A stretch of DNA of 37,098 nt from Opitutaceae bacterium (GCA_027485815.1 JAIXQE010000020.1:1-37098); one strand, 5' to 3'; shown: positions 8,451 to 16,810, counted from the stretch's first letter. Program-made: numbers and translations. Notes: generated by a model not told the origin, from the letters alone.

Positions 8451-9284
8451 ATGGCCCGACCCCTGGTGCAGGCACTGATCCTTGAACCCGCGCGGATGGT
8501 CGCGGGGTTGTGGACCCGGCGCGGACTGGTCTGGCAGTTCACCCGCCGCAACATCGAGTTGCGCCACCGGGGCAGCCGCCTCGGACCGATCTGGGCCCTC
8601 CTGACCCCGCTCTCGATGCTGGGGCTGTACTTCGTGGTCTTCGGCCTCATCTACGGCCAACGCTTCGGGGTGGTGCCGGGAGAAACGCACCTCGATTTCT
8701 CCCTCGCGCTCTTCCTGGGGCTGACCCTGTTCCACGCGTTTTCGGAGACCTTGGCGTGGGCGCCGGGCGTGATCGTGGCCAACCCCAACTTCGTCAAGAA
8801 GGTGGTCTTCCCGCTCGAGGCGCTGCCGGTGGCCCACCTCGGCGCCACGATGTTCCACCTCGCGGCCGGGCTCGCGCTGGTGCTGGTCGGCGCGGCTTTC
8901 TCCACGGTCGGACTCTCGGCGGGGGTGCTCTGGTTGCCGGTGCTGGTCCTGCCGCTGCTGCTCCTGGCCCTGGGCGTGGCGTGGGCCTTGGCGGCGATCG
9001 GGGTCTTCGTGCGCGATCTGGGCCAGGTCACGCCCTTTGTTTCGACCGCCCTCCTCTTTGCCTCCGCCGTGATGTATCCGCCGACCAAAATTCCGGCGGA
9101 GCTCGGTTTCCTCTGGCATAACCCCCTGCTGCAGCTCCTGGACCTGAGCCGGCGCGTGGTCCTCTGGCAGGAACCAATGCCGTGGGAACCGCTCCTGCAG
9201 CTCTACGCCGTGGGGCTCGGCGCCTGCGCGGTGGGGGCGGTGCTGTTCTCGCTCCTGCGGCGCTCGTTCGCGGAAGTCCTCTGA
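8451..9284 (+). CDS. ABC-2 polysaccharide/O-antigen export permease (Wzm/TagG type)
   Basis: A 277-residue inner-membrane protein with about six hydrophobic segments. It carries the cytoplasmic N-terminal motif of ABC-2 glycan exporters, FTRRNIELRHRGSRLGPIW, followed by LTPLSMLGLYFVVFGLIYG. Conserved later segments include VIVANPNFVKKVVFPLE and the region TALLFASAVMYPP. Family members pair with a Wzt/KpsT-type ATPase to move undecaprenyl-linked or lipid-linked glycans across the inner membrane. No such ATPase gene lies next to it; the plus strand ends here and the next gene is a convergent protease. The ATG at 8451 is preferred over the upstream in-frame TTG at 8409, which looks like part of a promoter box. 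Confidence 0.9.
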   Translation: MARPLVQALILEPARMVAGLWTRRGLVWQFTRRNIELRHRGSRLGPIWALLTPLSMLGLYFVVFGLIYGQRFGVVPGETHLDFSLALFLGLTLFHAFSETLAWAPGVIVANPNFVKKVVFPLEALPVAHLGATMFHLAAGLALVLVGAAFSTVGLSAGVLWLPVLVLPLLLLALGVAWALAAIGVFVRDLGQVTPFVSTALLFASAVMYPPTKIPAELGFLWHNPLLQLLDLSRRVVLWQEPMPWEPLLQLYAVGLGACAVGAVLFSLLRRSFAEVL

Positions 9285-9308
9285 CTCCCGAGCCAACCAC
9301 GCCGGACA

Positions 9309-9338
9309 CAAAAAAGCCGCCCCGGCGGCAGGGCGGCT
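9309..9338 (-). terminator. Intrinsic terminator of the subtilase gene
   Basis: A perfect 8-bp stem (AGCCGCCC at 9315-9322 and GGGCGGCT at 9331-9338) encloses an 8-base loop. On the minus strand it is followed by a run of six T (9315-9310). It lies 24 bases beyond the protease stop at 9362, so it ends minus-strand transcription. The convergent permease gene on the plus strand has no T-run here. Confidence 0.85.
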
Positions 9339-9361
9339 GAAAGTCGGAACGAAACGACCGC

Positions 9362-10594
9362 TCAGAGATTGGTCGCGTTCAGGACGGGCTCCGGGAAGGC
9401 GTCCTTGTCCGCACCCTTCAACCCGTTGGGGCTGCTCTGCAGGTGGCCAGCGGCGATGATCGCGGCGCGAGCGGCAGCGGCCGCGACAGCCGTCGTCGGC
9501 TTGGCCCGGCCCGCCAGGTAGAGACCAGCCGCACCGGCGACATGGGGAGCGGCCATGCTCGTCCCGCTCATCGTCGCGTACTGGCTACCGATGTAGGTCG
9601 AGAGGATGTTCACGCCAGGAGCAGCCATATCGACCACCGCTCCGTAGTTGCTGAAGGAGGCGAAGGTGTCGTCCGCGCCGTAGGCCGTCGCGAGTCCGAA
9701 CCCGCCGGGGAGGCCGTCGGTGTCGACCGTCGCGCTGACGCAGATCACGTTCGGGCTGTTGGCCGGGGAGGAGTTCGCCGCGTCGATGTTGCTGTTGCCG
9801 GCCGCGACCACGTAGACCACGCCCCGGGCGACCGAGTTGGCGATCGCATTGTTCAGCGTGGCCGAGTTCCCGCCGCCCAGGCTCATGTTGGCGACCTCGA
9901 TGGAGGCAGCATTGGCGGTGACGTAATCGACGCCACGGATGACGTTGGCGATCGTGCCGCTGCCGGTGCGGTCGAGGACCTTTACCGCCCAGAGCCGCGC
10001 GCCGGGCGCCACACCGACGACTCCGACGTTGTTATCCCGCGCGGCGGCGGTGCCGGCGCAGTGCGTGCCGTGGCCGTTGTCGTCGTTGCCGTTACGGGCG
10101 CCGGTGACGAAGCTCACGTTGCGGAAGACATTCAGGTCCGGGTGCGTGAGCTGGATACCCGTGTCGATGATTGCGATGTCGACGTTCACACTCTCCGCAT
10201 TCGAGGTATTGATGAGGGCCTTCGCGTTCAGCGTGGCGCCGACGCGAGCGATGCCCGGAGGCACGGTGTCGTTGCTGATGCGGACCATCTGATCCTCCTC
10301 GATGTAGGCGATCTGCCCATCCAGCGCGAGGGCCAGCAGTTGGCGGAGGGTCAGGCGACCGGAGAAGCCCTGCACGGCAGAGCTGTAGGTATTCTCGGCC
10401 ACGATCCCGTGACGGCTCGCCACAACGGAAGCCTGCGCGCCCGACTTGAGCACGACGATGTACTTGTCCGGGATGCGCAGCTCGGAGCGGACAGCCTGGA
10501 TGAGGGGAGCAAGTTGATTCTGCGCGGACAGCGCGGACGCCGAGGCCAGAACCGCAGCGAGGGACAAAACAGAACGGATCATACGTAGGGACAT
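9362..10594 (-). CDS. Secreted subtilisin-like serine protease (S8, proteinase K-like)
   Basis: A 410-residue preproprotease, predicted to be exported and self-processed. A signal peptide occupies residues 1-24 ([20 protein letters not shown], ending ALSA). An inhibitor I9-type propeptide follows (KYIVVLKSG at about 44-52 to about 100). The catalytic triad is complete: D144 in [16 protein letters not shown]175 in [13 protein letters not shown] and S346 in [14 protein letters not shown]267 in VVAAGNSN is the oxyanion-hole residue. The mature domain has usual S8 length, with only a short C-terminal tail. The ATG at 10594 was preferred to an upstream in-frame TTG at 10636, which belongs to a TTGCCT box; ATG 10582 is an alternative. 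A strong terminator follows. Confidence 0.95.
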   Translation of the reverse strand: MSLRMIRSVLSLAAVLASASALSAQNQLAPLIQAVRSELRIPDKYIVVLKSGAQASVVASRHGIVAENTYSSAVQGFSGRLTLRQLLALALDGQIAYIEEDQMVRISNDTVPPGIARVGATLNAKALINTSNAESVNVDIAIIDTGIQLTHPDLNVFRNVSFVTGARNGNDDNGHGTHCAGTAAARDNNVGVVGVAPGARLWAVKVLDRTGSGTIANVIRGVDYVTANAASIEVANMSLGGGNSATLNNAIANSVARGVVYVVAAGNSNIDAANSSPANSPNVICVSATVDTDGLPGGFGLATAYGADDTFASFSNYGAVVDMAAPGVNILSTYIGSQYATMSGTSMAAPHVAGAAGLYLAGRAKPTTAVAAAAARAAIIAAGHLQSSPNGLKGADKDAFPEPVLNATNL

Positions 10595-10711
10595 AAGGCG
10601 GACGGGATGAGGTTTAGTACCTGAAGGTCGAGGCAAAGGGCGACTCCGGGATTGGCAACTCCGGACGTGGTAAAAAAAGCGTAAAGTCCCTCTGACAAAT
10701 GCAAGAATCCT
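10595..10711 (-). promoter_or_regulatory. Upstream region of the subtilase gene
   Basis: This 117-base gap is less GC-rich than its surroundings and includes an A-run at 10672-10678. On the minus strand TTGCCT (10636-10631) begins 42 bases before the protease ATG, and a second box, TTGCCA, lies further upstream (10657-10652). I see no strong -10 and no Shine-Dalgarno sequence. The T-rich minus-strand run might help end transcription from the upstream gene, but no stable hairpin precedes it. Confidence 0.4.
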
Positions 10712-11293
10712 TCAACGCAGCGGCACGGGACGCTCCTCCACGCTCTCGCGCAGCATTGCCCAAGCCGCCCGGTGCGCGGGCGACTCCGCGTCCTGACTGA
10801 ACAGTCGGAAGACAACCATCACCCCGGGCCACGCCTTCACCCCGACCGCAAGGAGGCGATACTCGTGCGGGGGCAAGTCGACGCGGCCGACCAGCGCACG
10901 GTCGGTGAAGAGGCACCACGTGCCGGCGCCGCGGCGCGGCTCGAGTTCCTCGAAGCGCATCGCCTGCTCGACGGAGGCAGCGACGTACTCCTCGAACAGT
11001 TCCACCAGCCGCTCCCGGCGCGCCCGCGGCGTCGCGGCGCGACCCTCGGGATCCGGCAGGAACGCGAGTTCAAGGCTGACCCGGCCCGCGGCATCCTGGA
11101 GCCGCAGCTCCGGCGGGGCGGCGGGTGCCGCCGGACGCTCCACCCCAAATCCGGACGGCACCGCGATCGTGACGCGGCGCCCGGGCGCCAATTCCACGCT
11201 CTCCTCGCGCTGCGCCGCGGCGGACGCCACCGCCGGCCAGGTCAGGAGAAGCGCAAGTCCTCCGAACCAGGCGGGGCGGAGGCGCGCGATCAC
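10712..11293 (-). CDS. Secreted protein of unknown function
   Basis: A 193-residue protein that I do not recognise. It begins with a clear signal peptide (residues 1-28, LRPAWFGGLALLLTWPAVAS, ending ASA). The mature part is a single domain: a beta-rich start (SVELAPGRRVTIAVPSGFGV), a charged helix (RARRERLVELFEEYVAASVE), then WCLFTDRALVG and VMVVFRLFS. The layout resembles small periplasmic proteins that sense or bind something, but no domain name is justified. The start is GTG at 11293, overlapping the stop of the ArsR-methyltransferase gene by four bases (GTGA), so the two are translationally coupled and probably linked in function. The subtilase gene follows 117 bases later. Confidence 0.75.
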   Translation of the reverse strand: MIARLRPAWFGGLALLLTWPAVASAAAQREESVELAPGRRVTIAVPSGFGVERPAAPAAPPELRLQDAAGRVSLELAFLPDPEGRAATPRARRERLVELFEEYVAASVEQAMRFEELEPRRGAGTWCLFTDRALVGRVDLPPHEYRLLAVGVKAWPGVMVVFRLFSQDAESPAHRAAWAMLRESVEERPVPLR

Positions 11294-12237
11294 GACGCGG
11301 CTCCTTCCGGCCGGAGGCCGCTGGCCAGCAGCGTCTCGAAACCGGGCTCGGCCTCCTCGCGTGCGACCACGCTGACCTCCACCTTCTGAAAGCCGGCCTG
11401 CTTCAGGAAACCATGCAGCGTGCCCTCGGCGAACCCGAGCCAGACATCCGCGTAAAGCTCGCGCGCCTGCTCGAACGAATGCGCGTTCAGGTCGAGCACG
11501 AGCACCTGGCCGCCGGGCCGCAGGATGCGGAAAGCCTCGTCCACCGCCCGCTGGGGCTGACGGGCGTGGTGCAGGGCCTGGCTGAGGATGGCGAGGTCGA
11601 CCGACGCGTCCGGCAGCGGCACGCGCTCGATGTCGCCGAGACGGTAGGTGAGGTTCGCCAGCCCGTTCTTCTCGGCCAACGCGGCCCCGACCTCGACCAT
11701 CCGGGGCGAGTTGTCGATGCACCAGACCCGCCTCGCCCGCCGCGCCAGCAGCTGCGACACGAGCCCCTCCCCCGCCCCGAGGTCCGCGATGTCGATCGCG
11801 GGAGTCAGCTGCAGCGCCAGGCGCCCGATCGCCTCCCACGAGCGGCCCGGGCAGTAGTTCCGGCCGAGCCGGCCGGCGATCAGGTTGAAATACTGCTCCT
11901 GCGTCCGCCGCCGGCGCTGCAGGATGCGCTCGAGATTCGCCTGATCCGCCTGCATCGGGGCGGACCCGGCCACCGCCGCCAGCGCCGCCACCACGAGCGC
12001 CTCCGTCGCCGCGGGCACGTCCGCCCGGCGCGAGTAGAACGCGTTCTTCCCCTCCCGCCGGTCGCTCACCAGGTTGGCCGAACGCAGCAGGGCCAGCTGG
12101 GAGGAGATGCGCGACTGGCCCATCGCGAGGATCTCCTGCAGCTCGGCGACCGAGAGCTCCTCCCGCGAGAGCAGCGCGAGCAACCGGACCCGGGTCGGGT
12201 CGGAGAGGGTCTTGAGGATGTCCCAGGGGCCGTTCAC
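11290..12237 (-). CDS. ArsR-family regulator fused to a SAM-dependent methyltransferase
   Basis: A 315-residue fusion. The N-terminal winged helix is ArsR-like (ILKTLSDPTRVRLLALLSRE, then a recognition region around ILAMGQSRISSQLALLRSAN and the wing DRREGKNAFY). I see no CxC metal-binding motif in helix 3, so classical metal sensing is unlikely. After a linker comes a class I methyltransferase: motif I IADLGAGEGLVSQLLARR, acidic residue in CIDNSPRMVE, GDIERVPLPDASVDLAI, and RILRPGGQVLVLDL. Such ArsR-methyltransferase fusions are known; in several bacteria they sit near methionine-cycle genes, which is not the case here. GTG 12237 is chosen because it gives a normal ArsR N-terminus and lies 36 bases after a TTGCCA box; the in-frame TTG at 12273 is that box. 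Confidence 0.88.
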   Translation of the reverse strand: MNGPWDILKTLSDPTRVRLLALLSREELSVAELQEILAMGQSRISSQLALLRSANLVSDRREGKNAFYSRRADVPAATEALVVAALAAVAGSAPMQADQANLERILQRRRRTQEQYFNLIAGRLGRNYCPGRSWEAIGRLALQLTPAIDIADLGAGEGLVSQLLARRARRVWCIDNSPRMVEVGAALAEKNGLANLTYRLGDIERVPLPDASVDLAILSQALHHARQPQRAVDEAFRILRPGGQVLVLDLNAHSFEQARELYADVWLGFAEGTLHGFLKQAGFQKVEVSVVAREEAEPGFETLLASGLRPEGAAS

Positions 12238-12267
12238 GGGGCCAAGGCTGGGCGCCCCCGGCCGGCT

Positions 12268-12273
12268 TGGCAA
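12268..12273 (-). promoter_or_regulatory. TTGCCA box before the ArsR-methyltransferase gene
   Basis: On the minus strand TTGCCA starts 36 bases before the GTG at 12237. The spacing matches other boxes in the window and argues that this TTG is a promoter element and not a start codon. No clear -10 is visible. Confidence 0.4.
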
Positions 12274-12292
12274 CCGGGGACGCGTCGGCGCC

Positions 12293-15200
12293 TCACGGGC
12301 GCGGGGCGGCGGGCGCGGGGGCGGAGGGAGCCGGGCGCGGCGCCAACGGGTGCTCCTTCAAGAGCTCATCCACCATATAGAAGTTCGTCCGGTCGCGCGT
12401 CGCCGCGCGGACCTTCGCCACCTGCTCGGCCGAGATCATCGCGCCATTGTTGCCGAACGAGAGCCGCACGTAACTCAGGACCGCCGCCAGCTCGTTGTCG
12501 TTGAGCAACCCGCCGAAGCCGGTCATCGGCGGCACGCCGTTCGCGGGATCGTACTTGACGCCGTTGACCTCGATCGGACCCCAGAGGCCCTTGAGGGTGA
12601 GCTTGATCAGGCGCTCGTCGTCATCGAGCCAGTTGCTCCGCTCGAGCGGCGGATAGACGCCCGCGAGTCCCTTGCCGTTCGCCTGATGGCAGGTCGCGCA
12701 ATGGGCGTCGCGGAGGTAGACCTCCTTGCCGATGCGGTAGATCCGGTTGTCTTCGCCGGTGAGGGGCCGGCTGGGCCCGAAACTCTGCTCCGCCTCGGTC
12801 TTCGGCGGGGCCGGGAAGTCGTACTGGCCCGCGAAAAACGCCGCGGCCGCCGGGTTCTTCGCCAGGTCCACGCCCCCGGCCGCGCGCAGCGCCTCGGCAT
12901 CGTCCTTCAGGGTGTGCGTCAGGATATGCCGCGTCACCGGGCCCATCCACGCGTCCAGCGGCAGGCGGAGCGCCTCGAGGACGACGCGGGCGCCGTCCGC
13001 GTTATCGAGCCAGGAAGCGGCAACGATGGCCTCAAGACGCACGCGCGGGTGCGGGTCGCGCGCGGCTTGGAGCAGCAGGTCGACCGCGCCGGGAATCTGG
13101 AGGTGGGCGTAGCGGACGACATTCACGGCGGCGGCGCGGGCCTCGTGGCGGGAGGCGGCGAGGACCTGCCGGAGCAGGGCGGCGTCCGGCTGGTTCTGGG
13201 CCCAGGTGGCCCAGAGGGCCTCGCAGAGGTGACGTTCATACAGCGGATCGGCGCGGTCGAGGCGGGCCACCCACGCGCGCACCGCGGGCAGGACCTGCGC
13301 CGTGGGGCGGCCGCGGAGCTCACGGCGCGTCCGGTAGCGGGTCCGGTACTCGGGCAGCTTCAGATTCTCCAGCAGCTCGGGAATCGTGGCCCCGGCCACC
13401 TTCGCCACGGGCACCAGCGGGCGACCGGGATAAGTCACCCGGTAAATCCGGCCATGCTCGTGGTCGCGGTTCGGGTCGCGGGCGTTGTGCTGCATGTGCC
13501 CGATCAGGGCGTTGTGCCAGTCGATGAAGTAAAGGGAGCCATCCGGCGCGAACTCGAGGTCGACCGGGCGGTAGTTCGGGTCGTTGCCGGAAACCAGGTC
13601 GCCGGCCAGCGTGCCGAGGAAACCGGCGCCGTCCTCGCGAATCGCCGACAGGCCGATGCCGAGGAAGCCGATGCTGTTGCAGATCATGAACTGGCCCTGC
13701 AGGTGGTCCGGGAAATGGCGCGAGGAGACGAACTCGGAGCCCGAGGTCGGCCGCGAGCGCTTCGGGGTGAAGGTGCGCGTCTTCGGGATCTCGACGCCGT
13801 AGGGCATCTTGGCGGAGAGCGGCAGGCCCCACCAGTTGAGGCCGTCGGAGGCGTCGGAAATGAAGCACTGCCCCCAGTCGTCAAAGGCCACGCCCCAGGG
13901 GTTGTTGTAATCCGCCTGGCTGTAGCGCTCGAGGCGGAAGTTCTTCGGGTCGAAGCGCCAGACGCCGCCGTCGTTCACCCGCCGCGGGCCATACGGGGTC
14001 TCCACCTGCGAGTGGAGGAAGCGGCCCTCGCAGAGATAGAAGGCGCCCGAGGCGTCGGCGGAAAAGGCGGAGATCGCGTGGTGGGTATCGTGGGTGTCGA
14101 AGCCGTGGAGCAGGATCTCGGTGCGGTCCGCGCGGTCGTCGCCGTCGTCATCCACCAGCAACACGAGGTTCGGCTCCTGCGCCAGGTAGACCCCCTCGGG
14201 CGCGAACTCGAAGCCGATCGGGAGGTGCAGGCCGTCGGCGAAGACCTTCTGGCGGTCCGCGACGCCGTCGCCGTTGGTGTCCTCGAGGATGAGCAGCTTG
14301 TCGTTGGGCTTGGGGTCGCCCGGGCGCCAGTGCGGGTAGCTCGGCATCACCGCGACCCAGAGCCGGCCCCGGTTGTCGAACGACATCTGCACCGGGTTGG
14401 CGAGATCGGGGAACTCCTTCTCCGAGGCGAACAGCTCCAGTTTGAAGCCTTCCATCGGCTTGAGGTCGGGGATCACGTCGCGGCCCGGGCGATACCGGCC
14501 GGTGCCCATCGCGCCGCCCGGCTTGAAATTCGTCGGCACCGGCGGCAGCGCGTGCGTCCGGCTGTCGTCGACCGCGAGGTCCCGCTTCCGGCCGGCGGCC
14601 ACGTCGTGGATCAACTGGTCGCGCAGCGCCATCATCTCGCGCGTCTTGCGCACCTCGTCCGGATAGTTCTGCGGCCCGTACGGCTGGTAGCGTTGGCCGT
14701 GGGTGTGCACGCCGTTGACCAGGTTGTAGTCGTTGTTCCAGAGCCAGTCCTTCTCCTTGACCGCCGCGTGCACGAGCGCCGGATCCGCCTCGCTGCGGGC
14801 CGCGGGGGCCGGGCCGTAGAGGCCGTCGGCCAGCAGGCGGGCGAGCTCCTGGTACCCCGCCTCGGTGGGCGCGAAGCCGTTGAGCGTGAGCGGCGGCCCG
14901 CCCGCGGCATAACGGCGGCGGGTCGGCTCAAAGAGGTCGATGAAGGTCAGGCGGTGGCGCTCCGCGACCCGGCGCATCGCGGCGGCGTAGACGGCGAGGC
15001 TCGCGTTCTCCCGCTGACCGTTGGGCAGGTCCCGCGTCGCGCTCAGGTCCTCGAAGGCGAGGGGGGAGACGAGGACGAGGCGCGGGGCCGCGCGGCCATT
15101 GTAGGCCCGGCTGAGGGTGTGCCGCACGAAGGCGTCGAGCTCGGCCTCGAAGACCGGGGCGCGCTCCGGACCGTCGAAGGACTCGTTGAAGCCGAAGAAC

Positions 15201-15709
15201 GCGACCACGGTGTCCGCCTTGAGGTGAGTCAGCCACTCATCGGGGGTCGGGAAGAACCCCTTGCCGTTGTGGGAGGCGAGTTCGGGGCGGAACTGCTCGG
15301 CGCCGGGGAACGCCCATTGCGAGACGCGCGCGGGGTGGGGCCGGAAGCCCGGGGTGTCACCGGGGCGCCCGAGGTTGCGGACGAACAGGCGCCGGTCCGG
15401 GAAGCGGAGGTGCAGCTCGGTCTCGAGCCGGCTGTAATACACGTCGCGCTCCGCCAGGCCGTTGCCGATGAAGGCGACGCGCTCGCCCTCGGCGGGCGGG
15501 GCGACCTGCTGCGGACGCGCGGCGGTGGCGACCGGCGGTTCGTCCATCTGCGCGTGGGCCCCGCGCGCGGCGCGCACCTCCTCGGGACTGGGCGCGGCCG
15601 GGGCGGCCTTGCGCTTCCCCTGCGCCGGCGGCGCCTTGGCGGCATCCGCGGCGGCGAGGCCGGAAGCGAGGGAGACGAGGGTCAGCAGGAGCGGGGCGAG
15701 GCGGGGCAT
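12293..15709 (-). CDS. SGNH-like domain + PVC-type propeller + HEAT + cytochrome c (CATCH) fusion
   Basis: A 1138-residue exported protein typical of Verrucomicrobiota and Planctomycetota. A signal peptide (residues 1-22) is followed by a low-complexity Ala/Pro/Lys stretch. An SGNH-hydrolase-like domain (about 75-270) follows, starting FIGNGLAERD, with FFGFNESFD and NGFAPTEAGY. The middle (about 410-780) is a PVC-type membrane-bound-dehydrogenase propeller: FKLELFASEKEFPDLANPVQ, EDTNGDGVAD, VDLEFAPDGSLYFIDW. A HEAT-like segment lies near 800-930. The C-terminus is a class I cytochrome c with CATCH at 1004-1008 and a likely Met ligand in PPMTGFGG. The family is thought to oxidise sugars or act in polysaccharide breakdown, passing electrons to the haem; the substrate is unknown. 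The ATG at 15709 gives the signal peptide; an in-frame TTG lies at 15727. Confidence 0.9.
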   Translation of the reverse strand: MPRLAPLLLTLVSLASGLAAADAAKAPPAQGKRKAAPAAPSPEEVRAARGAHAQMDEPPVATAARPQQVAPPAEGERVAFIGNGLAERDVYYSRLETELHLRFPDRRLFVRNLGRPGDTPGFRPHPARVSQWAFPGAEQFRPELASHNGKGFFPTPDEWLTHLKADTVVAFFGFNESFDGPERAPVFEAELDAFVRHTLSRAYNGRAAPRLVLVSPLAFEDLSATRDLPNGQRENASLAVYAAAMRRVAERHRLTFIDLFEPTRRRYAAGGPPLTLNGFAPTEAGYQELARLLADGLYGPAPAARSEADPALVHAAVKEKDWLWNNDYNLVNGVHTHGQRYQPYGPQNYPDEVRKTREMMALRDQLIHDVAAGRKRDLAVDDSRTHALPPVPTNFKPGGAMGTGRYRPGRDVIPDLKPMEGFKLELFASEKEFPDLANPVQMSFDNRGRLWVAVMPSYPHWRPGDPKPNDKLLILEDTNGDGVADRQKVFADGLHLPIGFEFAPEGVYLAQEPNLVLLVDDDGDDRADRTEILLHGFDTHDTHHAISAFSADASGAFYLCEGRFLHSQVETPYGPRRVNDGGVWRFDPKNFRLERYSQADYNNPWGVAFDDWGQCFISDASDGLNWWGLPLSAKMPYGVEIPKTRTFTPKRSRPTSGSEFVSSRHFPDHLQGQFMICNSIGFLGIGLSAIREDGAGFLGTLAGDLVSGNDPNYRPVDLEFAPDGSLYFIDWHNALIGHMQHNARDPNRDHEHGRIYRVTYPGRPLVPVAKVAGATIPELLENLKLPEYRTRYRTRRELRGRPTAQVLPAVRAWVARLDRADPLYERHLCEALWATWAQNQPDAALLRQVLAASRHEARAAAVNVVRYAHLQIPGAVDLLLQAARDPHPRVRLEAIVAASWLDNADGARVVLEALRLPLDAWMGPVTRHILTHTLKDDAEALRAAGGVDLAKNPAAAAFFAGQYDFPAPPKTEAEQSFGPSRPLTGEDNRIYRIGKEVYLRDAHCATCHQANGKGLAGVYPPLERSNWLDDDERLIKLTLKGLWGPIEVNGVKYDPANGVPPMTGFGGLLNDNELAAVLSYVRLSFGNNGAMISAEQVAKVRAATRDRTNFYMVDELLKEHPLAPRPAPSAPAPAAPRP

Positions 15710-15744
15710 CACGGGACCCCGAAGCAACCCACCGGCCGCGCGGC

Positions 15745-15750
15745 CGGCAA
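15745..15750 (-). promoter_or_regulatory. TTGCCG box before the PVC-cytochrome gene
   Basis: In the 75-base gap between the DUF1080 gene and the PVC-cytochrome gene, TTGCCG on the minus strand begins 41 bases before the ATG at 15709. This would give the second gene its own promoter even though the two genes are co-directional. No clear -10 is visible. Confidence 0.38.
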
Positions 15751-15784
15751 GAAGAGACCGCGCCGCCCGGAGCCGCCGCCGGAC

Positions 15785-16810
15785 TCAGCGCTGCACCGGC
15801 CGCAGGACCAAATTGCGGTAGGATACCGGACCGTGGTCGCCCTGCAGCAGGATCGGGCCCGGGCGGAGGGGATCCCAGCCCAAGGCGCCGCCCGTGACGC
15901 CCGCCAGCGGCTGGTTGTCGATGATCACGCGGCCGTTGAGGACCACCGTCGCGTGCTGGTCGACCAGGGTCAGCTCGAGGGACTGCCACTCGCCGGGCGG
16001 CTTCTCCGCGGCGACCGCGGGCGTGAGGCGGCTGTAGATCGCGCCCATGTTGTGGGAATCCAGCGCCTTGCCGTGGGAATCCGCCACCTGCACCTCGTAG
16101 AGTCCCCGGAGGTAGACGCCGCTGTTGCTGCGGGCCGGAACGTTCACCTCGAGCGTGAGGCGGAAGTCGGTGAACTCGGCGCTGGTGCGGAGATTCGCCG
16201 TGCGCGCCGCGGGCTTGCCCGGCTCGCGGGCGGGCGGGCGGTTGACGAGCACGCCCTCGACCGCGGACCACGCGTTGGCCAGCTGCGGCTCCTGCGCCAC
16301 CCAACCGCTCAGGTCGCGGCCGTTGAAGAGCGCGACGGGCGACCCGAAGCGGACCGCGGCCAGGTCGGGGCGCGGCGGCAGCGGGGCAAGGCGCCGGCCG
16401 GTGAACTCGGTGCGGTCGAAGCCCCGGCCGTTGGGGCGCGGCACGACGCGCGTCCCCCGCAACTCGCCGCCCTCGAGGCGCGCGGTCACGGTCTCCGTCA
16501 GCTGTTGCCGGCGAACCACCTTACCCGCGGCGTCCTTGCGCTCCACCTCGCGCACGCGGGTTGCGGTGACCGCGGGTCCGTCGAACGTGACGCTCGCGAG
16601 GGGGAGCACGCTGCCGCCGCCCCAGAGGATGGCGCCGTCGACCCAGCCGTCCTCGGCCTTGAGTTCGAGCCAGCCGGCGGCGCCGTTCGGCAGGGCGAGC
16701 CCCCAGCGGCCGAGCAGCGGGTCGGCGGGAGCGGCGGCGAACAGGGAGGGAACGGCGGCCAGGAGGCCGGCGAGGAACCGGGCGTGGGGGAAGCGGGAAC
16801 GGGGGTGCAT
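15785..16810 (-). CDS. DUF1080 protein (3-keto-disaccharide hydrolase family), secreted
   Basis: A 341-residue exported protein. A signal peptide covers residues 1-27 (ARFLAGLLAAVPSLFAAAPA). Residues about 30-145 form a beta-rich N-terminal region that I do not recognise (WGLALPNGAAGWLELKAEDG). The C-terminal 190 residues are a DUF1080 concanavalin-like domain: PVALFNGRDLSGWVA, DFRLTLEVNVPARSNSGVYL, then WQSLELTLVDQHATVVLNG and the ending GPVSYRNLVLRPV. DUF1080 proteins are common in PVC bacteria, and some hydrolyse 3-keto-glycosides made by a dehydrogenase. Its place just upstream of the PVC-dehydrogenase-like gene fits such an oxidise-then-hydrolyse pathway, but this is inference. A TTGCCC box lies 38 bases before the ATG. 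Confidence 0.88.
   Translation of the reverse strand: MHPRSRFPHARFLAGLLAAVPSLFAAAPADPLLGRWGLALPNGAAGWLELKAEDGWVDGAILWGGGSVLPLASVTFDGPAVTATRVREVERKDAAGKVVRRQQLTETVTARLEGGELRGTRVVPRPNGRGFDRTEFTGRRLAPLPPRPDLAAVRFGSPVALFNGRDLSGWVAQEPQLANAWSAVEGVLVNRPPAREPGKPAARTANLRTSAEFTDFRLTLEVNVPARSNSGVYLRGLYEVQVADSHGKALDSHNMGAIYSRLTPAVAAEKPPGEWQSLELTLVDQHATVVLNGRVIIDNQPLAGVTGGALGWDPLRPGPILLQGDHGPVSYRNLVLRPVQR

Noticed and set aside
10660-10680. Run of seven A (T on minus strand) as a terminator for the unknown secreted protein gene
   Set aside because: No stable GC-rich hairpin directly precedes the T-run in the direction of transcription.
12271-12273. TTG as start of the ArsR-methyltransferase
   Set aside because: It adds residues before the normal ArsR N-terminus and is part of a TTGCCA box placed as in other genes; GTG 12237 fits better.
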